This document shows, piece after piece, positions 1-12,540 of a stretch of 64,000 bases of DNA. The notes under the pieces were generated by a model. The model saw only the letters and a list, made by a program, of their open reading frames with translations. It did not search any database and was not told where the DNA came from. The stretch covers positions 186,001-250,000 of the forward strand of contig JBEWZL010000066.1 of assembly GCA_045837725.1 (NCBI GenBank), read 5' to 3'. The stretch comes from Vermamoeba vermiformis. Taxonomy: Eukaryota > Tubulinea > Echinamoebida. How positions within the stretch are numbered: the first letter of the stretch is position 1; each line of letters starts with the position of its first letter. The position numbers were made by a program, and so were the translations under genes.

Positions 1-1
1 A

Positions 2-109
2 CAACCTTTGGCTGCATTGGGACATTCTATTGGTAAAATGTCGACTAATCTGCGTGCACAGCAATTAGATTCTGTATTTTATAATTTGAAGGCCAAATAT
101 CTATTTTAA
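2..109 (+). CDS. 3' end of an unidentified gene (partial)
   Basis: An open frame enters from the left edge and runs 35 codons to a TAA at 107-109. It reads QPLAALGHSIGKMSTNLRAQ and ends KAKYLF. The composition is protein-like and no other frame here is open in this direction. I do not recognise the family. It converges on the RING gene, whose stop codon begins 5 bp further on, so the two 3' UTRs must overlap. Confidence 0.5.
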   Translation, partial: QPLAALGHSIGKMSTNLRAQQLDSVFYNLKAKYLF

Positions 110-114
110 AATAA

Positions 115-534
115 TTATAATAATTTATAACGAGTGTATGGGTCGTTTCGGGCGTGACGTAAGCGAAATCTGGAAATTTACGGCCTTTTTTTTTTAATTT
201 GAAACTAAATCGATAATTGAAATTACCTTTGAATGGGCACACTAGCTGATAAGTCATCTACTGATATCTCTTTTCGACACGATGGACAGGTCTTTGTTTT
301 ATTTATCCATTCTTCTGCACAAGCTATAGAATAGAAAATTGCGTTACTATTACATCGCTATTTTCTATTAGGATATGGCTCGGTCAAAATCAATTTTCGT
401 CTGAATGAGGGGCAAATCTGATCACATCGGGAATAGCTACCTTTACAAAAGCAGTGGTGACAGCAACTCGTTTCGTGAGCGTTAGTAAACTTCTCAGAAC
501 ATATAGGACAGTCGAGTAGATCGTCTGTCGACAT
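115..534 (-). CDS. small RING-finger protein, probable E3 ubiquitin ligase
   Basis: Three exons (441-534, 227-323, 115-169) splice in frame to an 81-residue protein. A complete C3HC4 RING fills residues 9-50: CPIC, then SCCHHCFCKAC, then CPSC. The Zn ligands are only complete after the 117-nt first intron is removed, since its donor sits between the FCK and AC residues. The second intron is 57 nt. Such RINGs recruit E2 enzymes; the substrate is unknown. Nothing follows except a short basic tail (FRLRHARNDPYTRYKLL), so it is an almost bare RING. The gene model rests on my manual splicing and a longer 5' exon is possible. Confidence 0.7.
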
Positions 535-693
535 CTGTGTTCTTTTTGTTTGTGATTGTCGAAATTTAACTATCCCTAACCTTCAAGTTCGTTTATGGAC
601 AGCAAATCTTACTCACAGAAATTAAGGGCCAAATTTTTGCATCTAGGAGGATTTATAATAGCGATACACTCACGCCCTTATAAGCATATTGGC

Positions 694-2415
694 TTATTTC
701 ATCAAAAACTGATCCACTTCGTTTTGAGGCACGCGATTAATGACCACACGTCCATCATATGAAAGCGAGGCAAAAGACCAAGGGTGCTCTGTTTAATAGG
801 AGGTACTTAGTACTGTACATACTATTAATACGACGCTGCATAGTATTACCTGAATTGCTCCAGCACACGGTGTACACGCTGTCCTCGTGGTCATCGTAGG
901 TACGAATCATTTCGTCACGCTTGTATCTGCAAAAGAGCTATTAGTACAGTTCAATTATACATCATAATAGACTTACTTCATCTTAGAGTCGCCGTCCAAC
1001 GAAGGGTTCTGGAAGGCAATCGAAGCAGCGCTGTACAAGTTGACGAGACTGTCGGTCGAGGCACTCAACACGAGCGAGTCCTTCAACTTGTTGTAACGCA
1101 CGCACGTGACCCTGATGTTGTGTCAGTCGATCACTATCAATAAATATAACTGATATACGCACCAGTGCGAGTGATTAATGAACTGCAAGACGGGCTGTTT
1201 GGTGTTACGCCAGTCCCAGAACTTGACTTTCGAATCATCGCCACCGCTCACGAGGTAATAAGGATTGTTCGAATTAATGTCCACTGAGCGCACGAACTGA
1301 CCGTGTGCTCCTGCAATAGTGAATGCAGCTCTGCAGAGATAATTGAAGTTAGAAAAGTGGACGCTAAGTATGAGTTGCACGTGATGCGTACTTGTTGGAC
1401 TTGGAGTCCCACGAGATAATATCGAGACCACAGCACGTGACCACTTGTTCGGTGAAATATGTGTTCCACACACCCGCTGTCACTCGTTGTACATCACCGA
1501 CTTTGACGTGTGTTTTTTCCTAACGGAGCATAAGTTAGCTACTTCGAGTGGTATTGAGTTCTATGCACGTACTTGTTTAGGATTCTCAAGGTCCCAAAAT
1601 CGAATGTGTGTTTCATCGAGGGACACTACTGATGTTTTGTCATCACCTGGGTGCCACAAGATACTACAATAGTGGGTCAGATGACGTCTGGTATGGATCC
1701 TATCAAATTCAATTGTACCTTTTAATGCTGCCCTCATGTCTGCCTAATTGAGCTTTTTCTTCTAATTTTACATCTTGTTCATTGACTTTCAATAATGTGG
1801 CCTTATATTCGCTCACTACAATATTATTAGACTCCAATCAAAATATTGTCGTTGTTGCACGTACCTGCATTTGACACGGAGAATAATAGAGATGAATCAT
1901 AAGGACACGATGATAATTCCCACATTTCATTGGGGTGTTCATATATTGCTAGACGTTTAATCTCGCTGTTTTCTTCTTCAATATGGTGGATCTGTATGAT
2001 CAGCCGGTCAATTTCGATAAAAAAATGAAAATATGAACAATATACACAATATGCGATATTTGTCCATTTTATTTGCTATTACCTGATTTTTTTCTCGCAA
2101 GCTAAGCGTGCCAACGAAAAATCTATTTTTCTCACAATCACCCTGCTGTGGGGCAATGCATCGGGCCTAAAAATATTTAATAATTTAGCCGTTATTTAAT
2201 TAAGGTGTAAATTCAATTGAAGTCGAGCAAGACATTACTTGAAATTTTATTTAATAATTATCCGGATCTTTCTTTCAAATAATAATTAAATCGTAGAAAA
2301 CCGTTCTCATTTGACCAGTAGTTAATATTACAATACTGAAGCTTAAAGTGAAGTTTGACATTACCTTGTAGCTGATGCCGTAAATGGCCGACGAGCGCAT
2401 TTTCATATTCGACAT
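694..2415 (-). CDS. EIPR1: EIPR1/TSSC1-like WD40 protein (EARP/GARP-interacting)
   Basis: A WD-repeat protein in several exons. The start MSNMKMRSSAIYGISYK is followed after an intron by a segment with NRFFVGTLSLREKNQIH. The middle carries AHGQFVRSVDINSNNPYYLV and GGDDSKVKFWDWRNTKQP, and the C-terminus is WSFASLSYDGRVVINRVP. These match the EIPR1/TSSC1 family along its length, including the family-typical last blade. In animals EIPR1 binds the EARP and GARP tethering complexes and helps endosomal recycling and dense-core vesicle sorting. The ATG at 2413-2415 is the first in frame and lies 152 bp from the divergent EEP gene, so they probably share a promoter region. Confidence 0.88.
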
Positions 2416-2567
2416 TTTTGTTCTCCTTTACTGAAATATCCACTAGAAATATATTAACAATTACTTGTGCTATTGAATTGCAAAGGTGCTGGATGTAGTG
2501 CAGCTGAAAAAACGGTCAAACAACAAAATGCGGTTCCAAAAAAAATCAGTTTGTTCTATTATTCATC

Positions 2568-4143
2568 ATGACAACACTACCATTGCCTGGCGAATTTATT
2601 GTACACGATTACCGCTCTGAAGAAGCGAAGCAGAGGTACTTGGAGGATGCGAAGAGCAAATCTGACGTTCGAGTGATTCAATGGAACATCGAACGAGGAT
2701 ATATGTTACCTCAAATTATTGAGGAGTTGAAGAGGCACGATGCAGACATTATTTGCTTGCAAGAAATCGATATTTTATGCGAAAGATCTAACAACAAGAA
2801 TGTCGGCGAAGAAATTGCTCAAGGTACGTTCTATAATATTGTGTTTACCAACGAGTAAATACAAATAATTCCTAATATTAGAATTTGACGTTGCAGATCT
2901 GAGCCTAACCGTTCATTAACAGCCTTGCAACTGAACTACGTCTTTGTTTGTGAGTTCGAGGAACTTCATTCGCCACTTAGGCCTCCGAGAACTCAAGGTG
3001 GAGGCATTCACGGCAACGGTATAATGATCAATTATTTCCTTCCTGATGTCGTTGCTGATATTGAACCTTAGGCTTACTTACAAAATTCGACATTGCATCG
3101 CACTTTAGCGTCGACCACAAATACCAACTTATTGATTGGGAAAAGGATGGTGCAAAGAGGTTTAAGGTATGCGTCAATATAAAAACAACGTCATCCGAAC
3201 TGACCCGACTGTTTTGCTTATTAGGAACCGCGCAGAGGAAGACGCATTGAGCCAGGAGCTATTATTAAGCATCCTAATAGCAATGTTGGAAACTTGCTAG
3301 TGTATTCAGTACACTTGGAGGTACGTGCCATCGAGACCAACTGATCGGATCAGACCTATTATAAATCAGAATTGCTAATATTGATGGCCCTATTTAGATC
3401 TTCACTGGCATTCTCGGTCGCGTGAGTCAATTCTCCGAAGTGATGCACGATGCTGAAGAGCGTGTACGCAACAACAAGTCCATCGATCACGTCATTATCT
3501 GCGGAGACTTGAACACGATTGGCCATAGCATCGCAAGACTCGGCAGGAACATTTGCACGGACAAATTGAGATTTGGACTGTCAACATTGTTCTTGACTGA
3601 AGGACAGTGGTGGCAGAAGTACGTTTTCAATCAGCAAGAAGGGTGAGTGCTATATCATGCTAGTGAGAGCTAACAATGTAACTCACAAATGCAATTAGAA
3701 AGTTCAATACTAAGCTGAATGCCCTCGGGCTAGATGATGTTGTGAGCTGCAGTGCCGTCAATCGATTACGTTTGGCAGATCCATTTGACAAGTACTACGA
3801 TGTCACACTGACCTCGCACAGGTATGTTAATATATAGCTTAATGTCTGTGCGCATTTTTGACACGATGTTAGGAATTGGCTGCAAGGCAAGCTCGATTGG
3901 GTGCTGTTGGACCCCAGTGCAAATGTCACGCACAAAGAGATATTGAATCTCGATTACAGCAAGTCAGACCATCGTATGTTGCTAGTAGACATCAAGTACT
4001 CGCCTAGTAACAATGTGAATGATGCGTCGAAGCACGATACGCGCTGCAGAGTCACGCGAGCCAACACGACTAACACGCTGTTGACACTGGCTGCATCAGT
4101 GCTTGTCACACTCGTTGCGAAGGGAATCCAGGCACTGCTGTAG
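2568..4143 (+). CDS. endonuclease/exonuclease/phosphatase-family protein with C-terminal membrane anchor
   Basis: Spliced EEP (DNase I-like) protein, roughly 370 residues. Visible catalytic motifs in order: QWNIERG (Asn), CLQEIDI (metal-binding Glu), YSVHLE, ICGDLNT (Asp/Asn) and SDHRMLLVD (the terminal Asp-His). The block FVCEFEELHSPLRPPRTQGG followed by GIHGN resembles a plant/protist clade of EEP hydrolases rather than CCR4 proper. The last exon ends in a hydrophobic helix (LLTLAASVLVTLVAKGIQALL) directly before the stop, so it is probably a tail-anchored membrane enzyme. Substrate is unknown: nucleic acid, phosphoinositide or sphingomyelin are all possible in this superfamily. Confidence 0.82.
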
Positions 4144-4513
4144 ATTCTACTAATGTACATATCTAGGCTCTAAATGTTTATTCTGATGTACATTCGAGGC
4201 TCTATTTACACCTGCAACACCTTTGCGGTCCTGTGGAACTCAACACAACTTCAATGAGAGCACCAGCCGTGTCTTGGAATACCTTCCTATTTTGGTGATG
4301 AGTCAAAAAAGGTTCAGGACCCACTGCAGAGTCAATGAGTGAATCTGAGCTGGAAGAGGAGCTAATCAACTGTGGCCGCTAAATAACACCAACCATCTGA
4401 TAGCAGATAGTTTTATTCTAGTTTGAACTTCCAGATCTCGAAGCTATCGATTTATTGACAGATTCGGCACATAGAGGAGTACATCTGGATAAGGGCAGGT
4501 ATCATTTAATAGA

Positions 4514-6125
4514 CTAGTGCTTCAATCTGCAATGCAAGAAGTGATACTTAACACTGCCAATTAAGACGTGATCGCGCCACACTGCAGTCGTGCTTGGACC
4601 TGAGATCTCGTCACCGTGTGTTTCAAACACGAGCTCGAACTCTAACGTGTCCTGATGTTAAACATAAGTACTGGCTCTACGGTATGCTAATGTATACTCA
4701 CACTTGATTTCTGACGCCACACACGACCAGGCGATTGTTTAGCAAAGTTCATCATGTACGCCAAGAAGTGCAGTGGCTTGGGATGGTTTGTGATCCACAT
4801 GCGATTGTGGTCGTCAATGTCAATATTATCGAGGCCTAGGTATTGATGTTATGAATGGTAACAGGACATTAGCACCAAAGAGAGCACTGTTCACAATGCG
4901 CAATTCGCACTTACCCACATCAATATTCACACTCGCTAGCTGAATTAAATAATTTGACTCGTTGCGAGTGTACGCGTGCAACTTGCCGTCAGTGGTCGAG
5001 GTGTAGTAGATGGTCTTGTAATCACTTGACGAGGCAATGCCTAGACACAATGGTCAATATCCTTCGTGCACAAACTTGCGGCAGTGTTTACCGTTAGGAT
5101 ACTCGATGTTCTCAAGTGCGCGTATACACTGTTTAGTCTTCATGTTGCAATAACTCAGCCACGCCTTTGCACCGTGCAACGATGTCTCAATCAACTGCGC
5201 TGTTTGGCTGTGAGGCGGAGCAATGCTGGCGTGATCAGTGGCGGCATAGAACTCGTGCGCACTCACTGCCACCACGTCATTCAGATTGAACAACAAGGCA
5301 TCGTGAATCGAGTCCAAGTAGTGTCTGACAAGCAACGGAGTAAGTACACGTGAGTGAATCACTCTTGCAACACTTACAACTCGTCGCCTTTGACTTCAAA
5401 CAGATCCACAATGTCGTGGTAAGGTGCGTGGTCAATTAAATACATCAACAGACGCTCATCTAGTAAATAGAAAGATACACGTTAGAACGTTGATATGAGG
5501 TCAAGGATGCTAGTGCTATCTGGGACTTACTATCCCTACTATATCGACAATCCATGAGAGCGAGTAAATGTCTTGCGTGGATGATTGATTAGCTTCATCT
5601 CTGTCAGCTTGTTGCTAGCAAGATCCAACGAGTACACGTGCGAGACAGGATCTGCACTAGGCTTGCCGATCTACCGAGGGTTAGAATACGGTAACTACAT
5701 TACTTGAAGAATCTTACGATGAAGATGTGCTCAGCGGAGGAAATGTAAGCAATGCCTGTCTTGTGGTCGATCTGAATATCTTCAGGGCCAGTGGCTAAAA
5801 AGAAGTCATTATTAATTCATAATTAATATTTTCAGCAGCAATACTGTAACCTGCCTAATAACTCGGAAAATTAGTAATGGTGGTGGCTTCGAAGCCAAAA
5901 TTGCTAATTTAAAAAATCTTCGTAACTGAAGTTAAAGGTGGCGTTGAAATGCACTAATAAATTACCATTATAGCGTCTACAATCTGAGAATATCGAATAT
6001 GGTTTAATTGGCTCAAAGACACGGAAATCAACCAAGATCGTCTTGATCAAAAATGCCAACAGAGCTACCCCAACAAACGTCAAAGGTCTATTGAGGCCCA
6101 TTTGGTTGCTATATGGTGTTAACAC
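4514..6125 (-). CDS. paraoxonase/arylesterase-like lactonase, copy B
   Basis: One of two tandem paralogues of the serum paraoxonase (PON) type, a six-bladed propeller esterase/lactonase using Ca2+. An N-terminal hydrophobic segment (TFVGVALLAFLIKTILV) acts as an uncleaved signal or membrane anchor. Then come TGPEDIQIDHKTGIAYISSA, SHGLSI, the DALLFNLNDVVAVSAHEFYA core (family pattern: NDVVAVGPEHFYATNDHY) and a C-terminal HGDEISGPSTTAVWRDHVLI. Exons are joined by short introns. Translation could begin at 6125 (MLTPYS) or, matching copy A, at the ATG at 6101 (MGLNRP). Its stop lies about 370 bp from the convergent EEP gene. Confidence 0.85.
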
Positions 6126-6230
6126 TGAAAATGGAGTTAACTCATTTCTGCTATTTGGTTAGCTTCGTAATAAAAATAGCTGCGCGGCAGGAATTTTGAA
6201 GTTGACTTTATTTACGTAATTACAGTGTAA

Positions 6231-7777
6231 TTATTTGCTCAATTTGCAATGCAAGAAGTGAGACTTAACACTGCCAATTAATACGTGATCGCGCCATGCC
6301 ACAGTTGTGCTCGGACCTGAGATCTCGTCACCGTGTGTTTCAAAGACAATTTCGAACTCCAACTTGTCCTAGAGAGTTCACTATTAGCCTCACCTTATAT
6401 AAGAGCACACTGTTATGCTTACCGCAGATTTCTGACGCCACACACGACCAGGCGATTGTTTGGCAAAGTTCATCATGTACGCCAAGAAGTGCAGTGGCTT
6501 GGGATGGTTTGTGATCCACATGCGATTGTGGTCGTCAATGTCAACATTATCGAGGCCTAGGTATTGATGTTATGAATGGTAATCAAGAGCAATAGTCACT
6601 ACGTACCTGCATCCACCGACACGGTCTCTTTAAGCACCAATTCATTGCTAGTGTTGCGTGTGAATACGTGCAGGTTATTATCAACAGACGATGTGACATA
6701 AATCAATTTGTAATCCTTTGAAGCGGTAATGCCTGCACATTAAAATTTGAACGTTAGATCTAATGTCAAAATATTCTCAGAATAATGGACGACGATGCGT
6801 ACCATTAGGATACTCGATGTATTCAATAGCTTTCTTGCACTTCTTCGTCTTCAAGTCACAGAAGGTCACAAAAGCAATCTTTTTGCGCAAAATACTCTCC
6901 ATCATCTGCGCAGTGTGGCTCTTCGGTGGCGGAGGATTGAAGTGATCGACGGTCACGTAGAACTCGTGCGCACTCACTGCCACTACGTCATTCAGATTGA
7001 ACAACAAGGCATCGTGAATCGAGTCCAAGTAGTGTCTGATATGCAATGGTCAGTACACGCGAATGAATCACTCTTGCAACACTTACAACTCGTCGCCTTT
7101 GACTTCAAACAGATCTACGGCATCGTGTTCAGGGGTGTGATGGATCAAATACATCAACAGACGCTCATCTAGGACCTTAAGGTTAGAACAGGTCTCAGAT
7201 CAGTCGGAGACACATTGACTTACTGTCGCGATACAACGATAATCCGTGACTCCTAACAAGCTCCTTGCGCGGATGATTGACCACTTTCATCTCTGTCAGC
7301 TTGTTGCTGGCAAGATCCAACGAGTACACGCGTGCACCCGGAACAGGTGATCCTGCTGCCTCCTATCAATAACTAGTGAGAAAATGCAAGCGATATTTAA
7401 ATCGTGTTACTCCTTACCATGGTGTGGTTAGCTGAGGAGATGTAAGCAATGCCTGTCTTGTGGTCGATCTGCACGTCTTCGGGTCCCGTCACTGAAAAAT
7501 TATTGTAAGATCAAATATTAAATAACAACGTAAAACACCTCGAACAAAGTAATAAGCGAGGATCGGGATGTCAAAAAACAGGCAAAAAATCCTTAAAAAT
7601 CAGACAATAATAGAAAATTAAAATACTGGCATTATACTTACGATCGAACTTTTTGCAGTCGGTAAAAGTTGAATACGGCTTGATTGGCTCAAAGGCACGG
7701 AAATCCACGACAAGTGTCTTTGTTAGGAAGGCCAGCAGAGCTATGCCGACGAATGCTAATGAGCCCTTTACTCCCAT
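6231..7777 (-). CDS. paraoxonase/arylesterase-like lactonase, copy A
   Basis: Upstream tandem copy, same exon plan as copy B. It starts MGVKGSLAFVGIALLAFLTK, a signal-anchor helix, then VDFRAFEPIKPYSTFTDC and TGPEDVQIDHKTGIAYISSA. It keeps the NDVVAVSAHEFYVTVDH motif that supplies calcium ligands in PON proteins and ends HVLIGSVKSHFLHCKLSK. Several exon stretches are nearly base-identical to copy B (for example around 6440-6560 versus 4720-4840), indicating fairly recent duplication or gene conversion. Natural PON substrates are lactones and aryl esters; the physiological substrate here is unknown. Confidence 0.85.
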
Positions 7778-8101
7778 GTTGTGCTATTATAATCCTGCAA
7801 AACTTGATTAATTTCATCCAGATTGTTTCGCTAAATAGCTACTTTTTTGGCTTCCGTTCCTCGCTCCGCGCCTTTTTTCCGTGTGCTCTCCTTAACTACT
7901 GAATTCAGTTATTCTTGTGATCATGTTCGCTATGGGTGTCTGGTGCTTGCCAGATGATTACGTTCGTCAACAGTGAGTCGATGGCGGCGCTTTTGATGAG
8001 TTTTCCCGTCGCGTGTCAAGCGGCGCTTTAACAACATTTTTATTGCCTTCATTAACACCACTCTATTCTTGACAATACAGCAGTGTTGAAAGGAATCACG
8101 A
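7778..8101. other. intergenic, divergent promoter region
   Basis: About 320 bp between paraoxonase copy A (left, minus strand) and the DUF4396 gene (right, plus strand). No convincing coding segment was seen. It probably holds both promoters. Confidence 0.5.
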
Positions 8102-9126
8102 ATGGCCTCCACTCTGTGTCGTAGTCTTATACGAAGAGCTGGATCTAACTTCGGATCTGTTTCTAAGGGCATCAATAGGCATAACAATAATATTTTTAAT
8201 GTTCGAATTAATTCTTCACTGAATTCAACGGTGTCTAGAAGCTGGTGAGTTCAAAATAAGGTTCACAAAAAATATTCAGAAATATTCACCGATTCCCACC
8301 CTTCAGGCTAATTAGAAAATCTTATCCTCTGGTATTTAATACTCGTGTCAGCAATTTTTCAACATTTTTTGCACCACGAGAAGAGCAGAAGGGTGGATCT
8401 TGTTGTCATGCTAAACAAAATGCTACTTCACCACAACAAGCAACACAATCAGAGCCTCCTCACTAATAATATACATCACGTTAAACATAATCACCAACAC
8501 AATACTCCTGAAGTAACAGATCTGTCATTTTGGCAGGATAATTCAGTAAGTAGTTCTCCGTGATAGAATATCGGGCTTACAAATGTTAAAATAGGTTTGG
8601 CGACGAGCAGCAAGCAATACATTACGTTGTTTAATTGGTTGCAGCATCGGTGATTTCAGTGCGATGTTTTACCTGCAAGCACATCATACTGGATTGCCTT
8701 TATTGGCAATGATGGCTATTCCGATGGCTAGCGGCATTGCAACATCATTGGGATTCGAGACATTAGTTCTGAGAATTAAAGGTATACGAGACATAACTCG
8801 ACTTGCCTAGATCTGACCGTGTTTTCAGAAAGCATGAGCTGGAGTCAGTCCTTGAAAACAGCGTGGACAATGAGCTTAATATCGATGTTGACTATGGAAT
8901 TTGTTGAGAACATTGTTGATATGTATTTAACGAAAGGTAATGCACAAATAATTAACGTACGTATTTGACACTGTTAATACTGATAATATTATAACACTAC
9001 AGGCATGATGAACTTCCACGACCCCTATTTTTGGCTTGCATTAATTCCCTCGCTGCTCGCTGGATTCTTGGCGCCATTGCCGTACAACTATTACAAACTG
9101 AAGAAGTTTGGCAAGTCTTGTCATTG
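8102..9126 (+). CDS. DUF4396 multi-pass membrane protein, probably mitochondrial
   Basis: The C-terminal half is clearly a DUF4396 domain: LRCLIGCSIGDFSAMFYLQA, then ASGIATSLGFETLVLR, TMSLISMLTMEFVENIVDMY and FWLALIPSLLAGFLAPLPYN, ending GKSCH. That gives about four membrane segments. The N-terminus (MASTLCRSLIRRAGSNFGSV) is Ser/Arg-rich without acids, like a mitochondrial presequence. A Cys-His-rich linker precedes the domain. One problem: the frame of exon 1 (SCCHAKQNAT...) and the frame leading into the domain (NHQHNTPEVTDLSFWQDNS) differ by one base around 8.35-8.47 kb, and no alternative splice I can find reconciles them. Function of DUF4396 is unknown. Confidence 0.72.
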
Positions 9127-9330
9127 AATCAAGTAAATATACACTATAGTACTGCACACTATGCTGTGGTTTGATGCTTTATTGTCGTGTACCATCGAAA
9201 AATTATATTATACAAAGATGACACTAACAACAAAGCCATAAATACAATGCGTTAGAACTCTAATTGCTTCGAGCTCTAACAGCTAATTACTACCCGCTGC
9301 TACTAGTATATCCCCATCTCTCGTTATATT

Positions 9331-12300
9331 TTACACGGCTTCAGTCTTGTCGATGGATCTAATCACTTGTTCCAAAAATGTTCGTCTGTTCTTCAATAAT
9401 CGTTCTTGGAATGTCGGTGCTTTGTACGCGGCAATCGTTGAATTCACCACTAGGATAAAGAAGTACGATTAATAAGCTGAAATATGATACTACAAGCTTT
9501 GTGAGATCGTACATTTTTCCAGCAAGAACTCCTTCAAGTTGTTGCCGTGCTTGATGATATTCGGGAACGGAACGCGCGGCAGAAATGATGGCACACCTTC
9601 TCTGCGCACCACGCACACTCTGTTCAGTGAACGACATTAGTTTCCGAATGACACTTTGACACTTTGACACGCGTTGAAGTGCGTGTTTGGCAAACTTCAA
9701 CACAGAGCCTTAAAATTCGTGTAGTATCGTTATATACCTGTAATAAATCTCGTCGTCGTCATCATCAGGAAGAGCACCGCTGGAGCTCAATTTGACACTG
9801 TTCGCGTCAGGTGTCATCAATGGTTTGCTGCGCGGTGAATCGGGACCAGTCATTGTCCTCGACCCTGATCGCGGTGTTGGACTGCGTGTAATCATTTCAA
9901 TTGATGAGAAATCTTTGTTGAGTAATTTCTTGGAGAACTGTGACAAGTCCACCGAGTATCGCGGACTAGACATTTGACTGCTGAGGTCGGCTGAGGAGTT
10001 CAATCCGCGCAGTGTTCGTGCTACTTTGCGCGGTGATCGAGGTGAGGCAAGAATTGACGCACTCGAGTACGAGGATTGGTGGGACCGAGGGCTTCCGTTG
10101 TCTTCTTTGGCTTTCTTGGCCTTGCGGATCTGATGCGGATCTCGTTCAACAGCAATGACGATAAATACTTCTGTTAATGACAAAAGACAAAAGTTAAGCT
10201 TAAATAACCCTAACAATGCTAATAAGAAGGCACTGATCTTGTCAAATAAAGGATACGGTTAAATTTAGAGGTGATAATATGCGGCGAGAACGGTTTGATT
10301 TCTTCGCCCTCTTCATGGTCCACAAACACAATGTTCACGGCATTGTTGCCAATATGTACTTTGCGTGCATCATTGTCGCCCTAAACAGCTCTATTAGCTA
10401 AATGAACCGTACCGTGCTAAGCGTCACAAACTCACGTCTATCAGCGAGGTGACATGAAACACTACTTCTGCGTCCCTCCACTTCGAGTATATCGTGTGTG
10501 TGCCATCAAGGTCACCTATTTTAAGAAATAATAAGCCTTTAGCAACAGTTGGTGATTTTGGAATGCAGATCCACGTACGTTTGCTATCCAATCCACCAGT
10601 GAACCCTTTAAATCCTCTGAGCTCGACTAAATCTCCCAACACACTGATAAATCGATCGAATGCGGGGGTACTGTTTTCTGTTTCAATGGAAAAGTTAATT
10701 CGACCCAGATCTTCAACGGTAAATTTGACGAATTGAGAAATTTAAAGCCAAAATGCAAGCAATAACCGAGTAATATAATGTTACGTACTCTTTTCAAACA
10801 AACTGCTCTCATCTTTTTCTCCGCGATAATGAATCACTCCAATTTTGAATTTTCTGTCGCTGTGCAGGAATTCGAGGCCCATCTTTGCCATTGTTTGCAG
10901 TCCCGCGAGCACTTGTGGGCTCGATTTAGCTTTGCGGAACTTTTTTACGGCAATATCGGGCATAATATACCGCAGCACTCGTTTGTCTGAGAGCGACTTG
11001 TGCTTTGATGATTTGCGCATGTCTGACGAGGACAAATAGAACTTTTCATCTTTCTAAAAATAGAAAATATCGTTAGTTCGCTCAGTACCTATTTTTGGAC
11101 CATGATTTAAGTTTGATTCAAATTGCAATGTTGTTTGCCCGGAGCACGCAGTACTTACCTCAGGAGTGGAAATGACGGCGTGAATTCGGATCAGTCTGTC
11201 ATCATCAGCCACAGCACGACGCACAGTGATGATCATTGGCGACCGCTCGTCATTCGATACAAAGTGCGCAATTTGCGTGTCAGCTAGAACAAAAGCAGTG
11301 AGTAATGAGAACACGATCGATGGATCAAAAAACCCGATTATTCACTGAACAGCATAATTTGAGGTTTCTAGTAGTAGTACTGACTGAGTATAATTCAAAT
11401 TGAGCTCTAATAATGAGAATTGATGTGTAGGTGATGAATTAGAAATTTTGACGCGATAAAATTACAGTGATAAATTAATTAACGTCATTCGTCTGGCCTG
11501 AAATAATTAAATTTTGTCTGAATTGTGCCGCAGCAATGTCCTATATAATAGTACAATATAATCAAAATAATAAGTGACTTACATGAAGTCGAGAAATAGC
11601 GTGCAATGAACTGTTCAATGATCACTTCAGGACACTCGGCTGCATTGAACGCCACGGGCAGGTCGAGCACAGTTTCAAACTCGTAGTGCGAGGCCTTGTT
11701 GAGCGAGATGAGTGTCGCGCTGTACATGTCGTTGTACACGTCACTCGAGGACCGCGAGGCACGTGTCTTGAGACCTGACTTCGTGTCACCCACGGCCAGT
11801 TGTTTGCCATTCGTAGGCAGTGGCTTTGGTATCACAGCACTGTTGGCACGGATCAATTCATCGGACTGCAAATATCGATGGTTAATTAAGGTGCTTCGTG
11901 GGCAAGATTATCAATGACTCTCTTGTTTGCCTTTTATAGTAATAATAAAAGTTTTTTTCAATATCGAGGCGATTTTTTGATACATTATAATGTAATAGTA
12001 TACTATTGTTATTACAACGGGCCAACGAAATTTATCCTGAAATTTGGGTATTCTAACTTTGAAAGAGATCGGCACTCTTTAAATAAAAAGCTAGGCGTAT
12101 TGGTTTATATTCTATAAATACTCGATATTTATGCATTTGAAAAAATCACTCTAAGCAGAAATTATCGAAATCACAAATAAAATTAACGGATTTACATTAC
12201 CTCGTGGTGCGTCCTTCGCTTAGTTGGAGAGCTTTCGCCTTCCTTCGATGCGCTAGGCACTACGGTAGGCAATATACCACTCTTCCGCTTCGTGAGCGGT

Positions 12301-12540
12301 GAACTGTCCCGTTCTTTTTCTGTCTGTTTTACATCTTCCTCGCGCTTTTGTTTTTCTATGCGATTGATATTACTCGCTGATTCTGATTTTCGTAACGTCC
12401 TCGAGCTATATTAAATGTATTAGTATAAGAGAATTGAGTAATGGGGCAGATTGAATTAATTAATAATAAATTCCGTTACGAATACTGAATCTTGTTTTAT
12501 CGGTCATTTAGACCCACCTTGATGCTCTACGAGGCTCCAT
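9331..12540 (-). CDS. Rap GTPase-activating protein (RapGAP domain)
   Basis: Multi-exon gene starting MEPRRAS and ending RSIDKTEAV. The N-terminal third is low-complexity and Ser/Arg/Lys-rich. The RapGAP domain follows: SPQVLAGLQTMAKMGLEFLH, FKIGVIHYRGEKDESSLFE, LGDLVELRGFKGFTGGLDSK, GTHTIYSKWRDAEVVFHVTS, then HIGNNAVNIVFVDHEEGEE. The last holds the asparagine 'thumb' (HIGN) used to hydrolyse GTP on Rap-type G proteins. A Ser/Pro-rich loop (SPRSHQSSYSSASILASPRS) interrupts the domain before the final helix. It should switch off Rap1-like GTPases in adhesion and cytoskeletal signalling. Exact exon borders at the N-terminus are uncertain. Confidence 0.85.
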
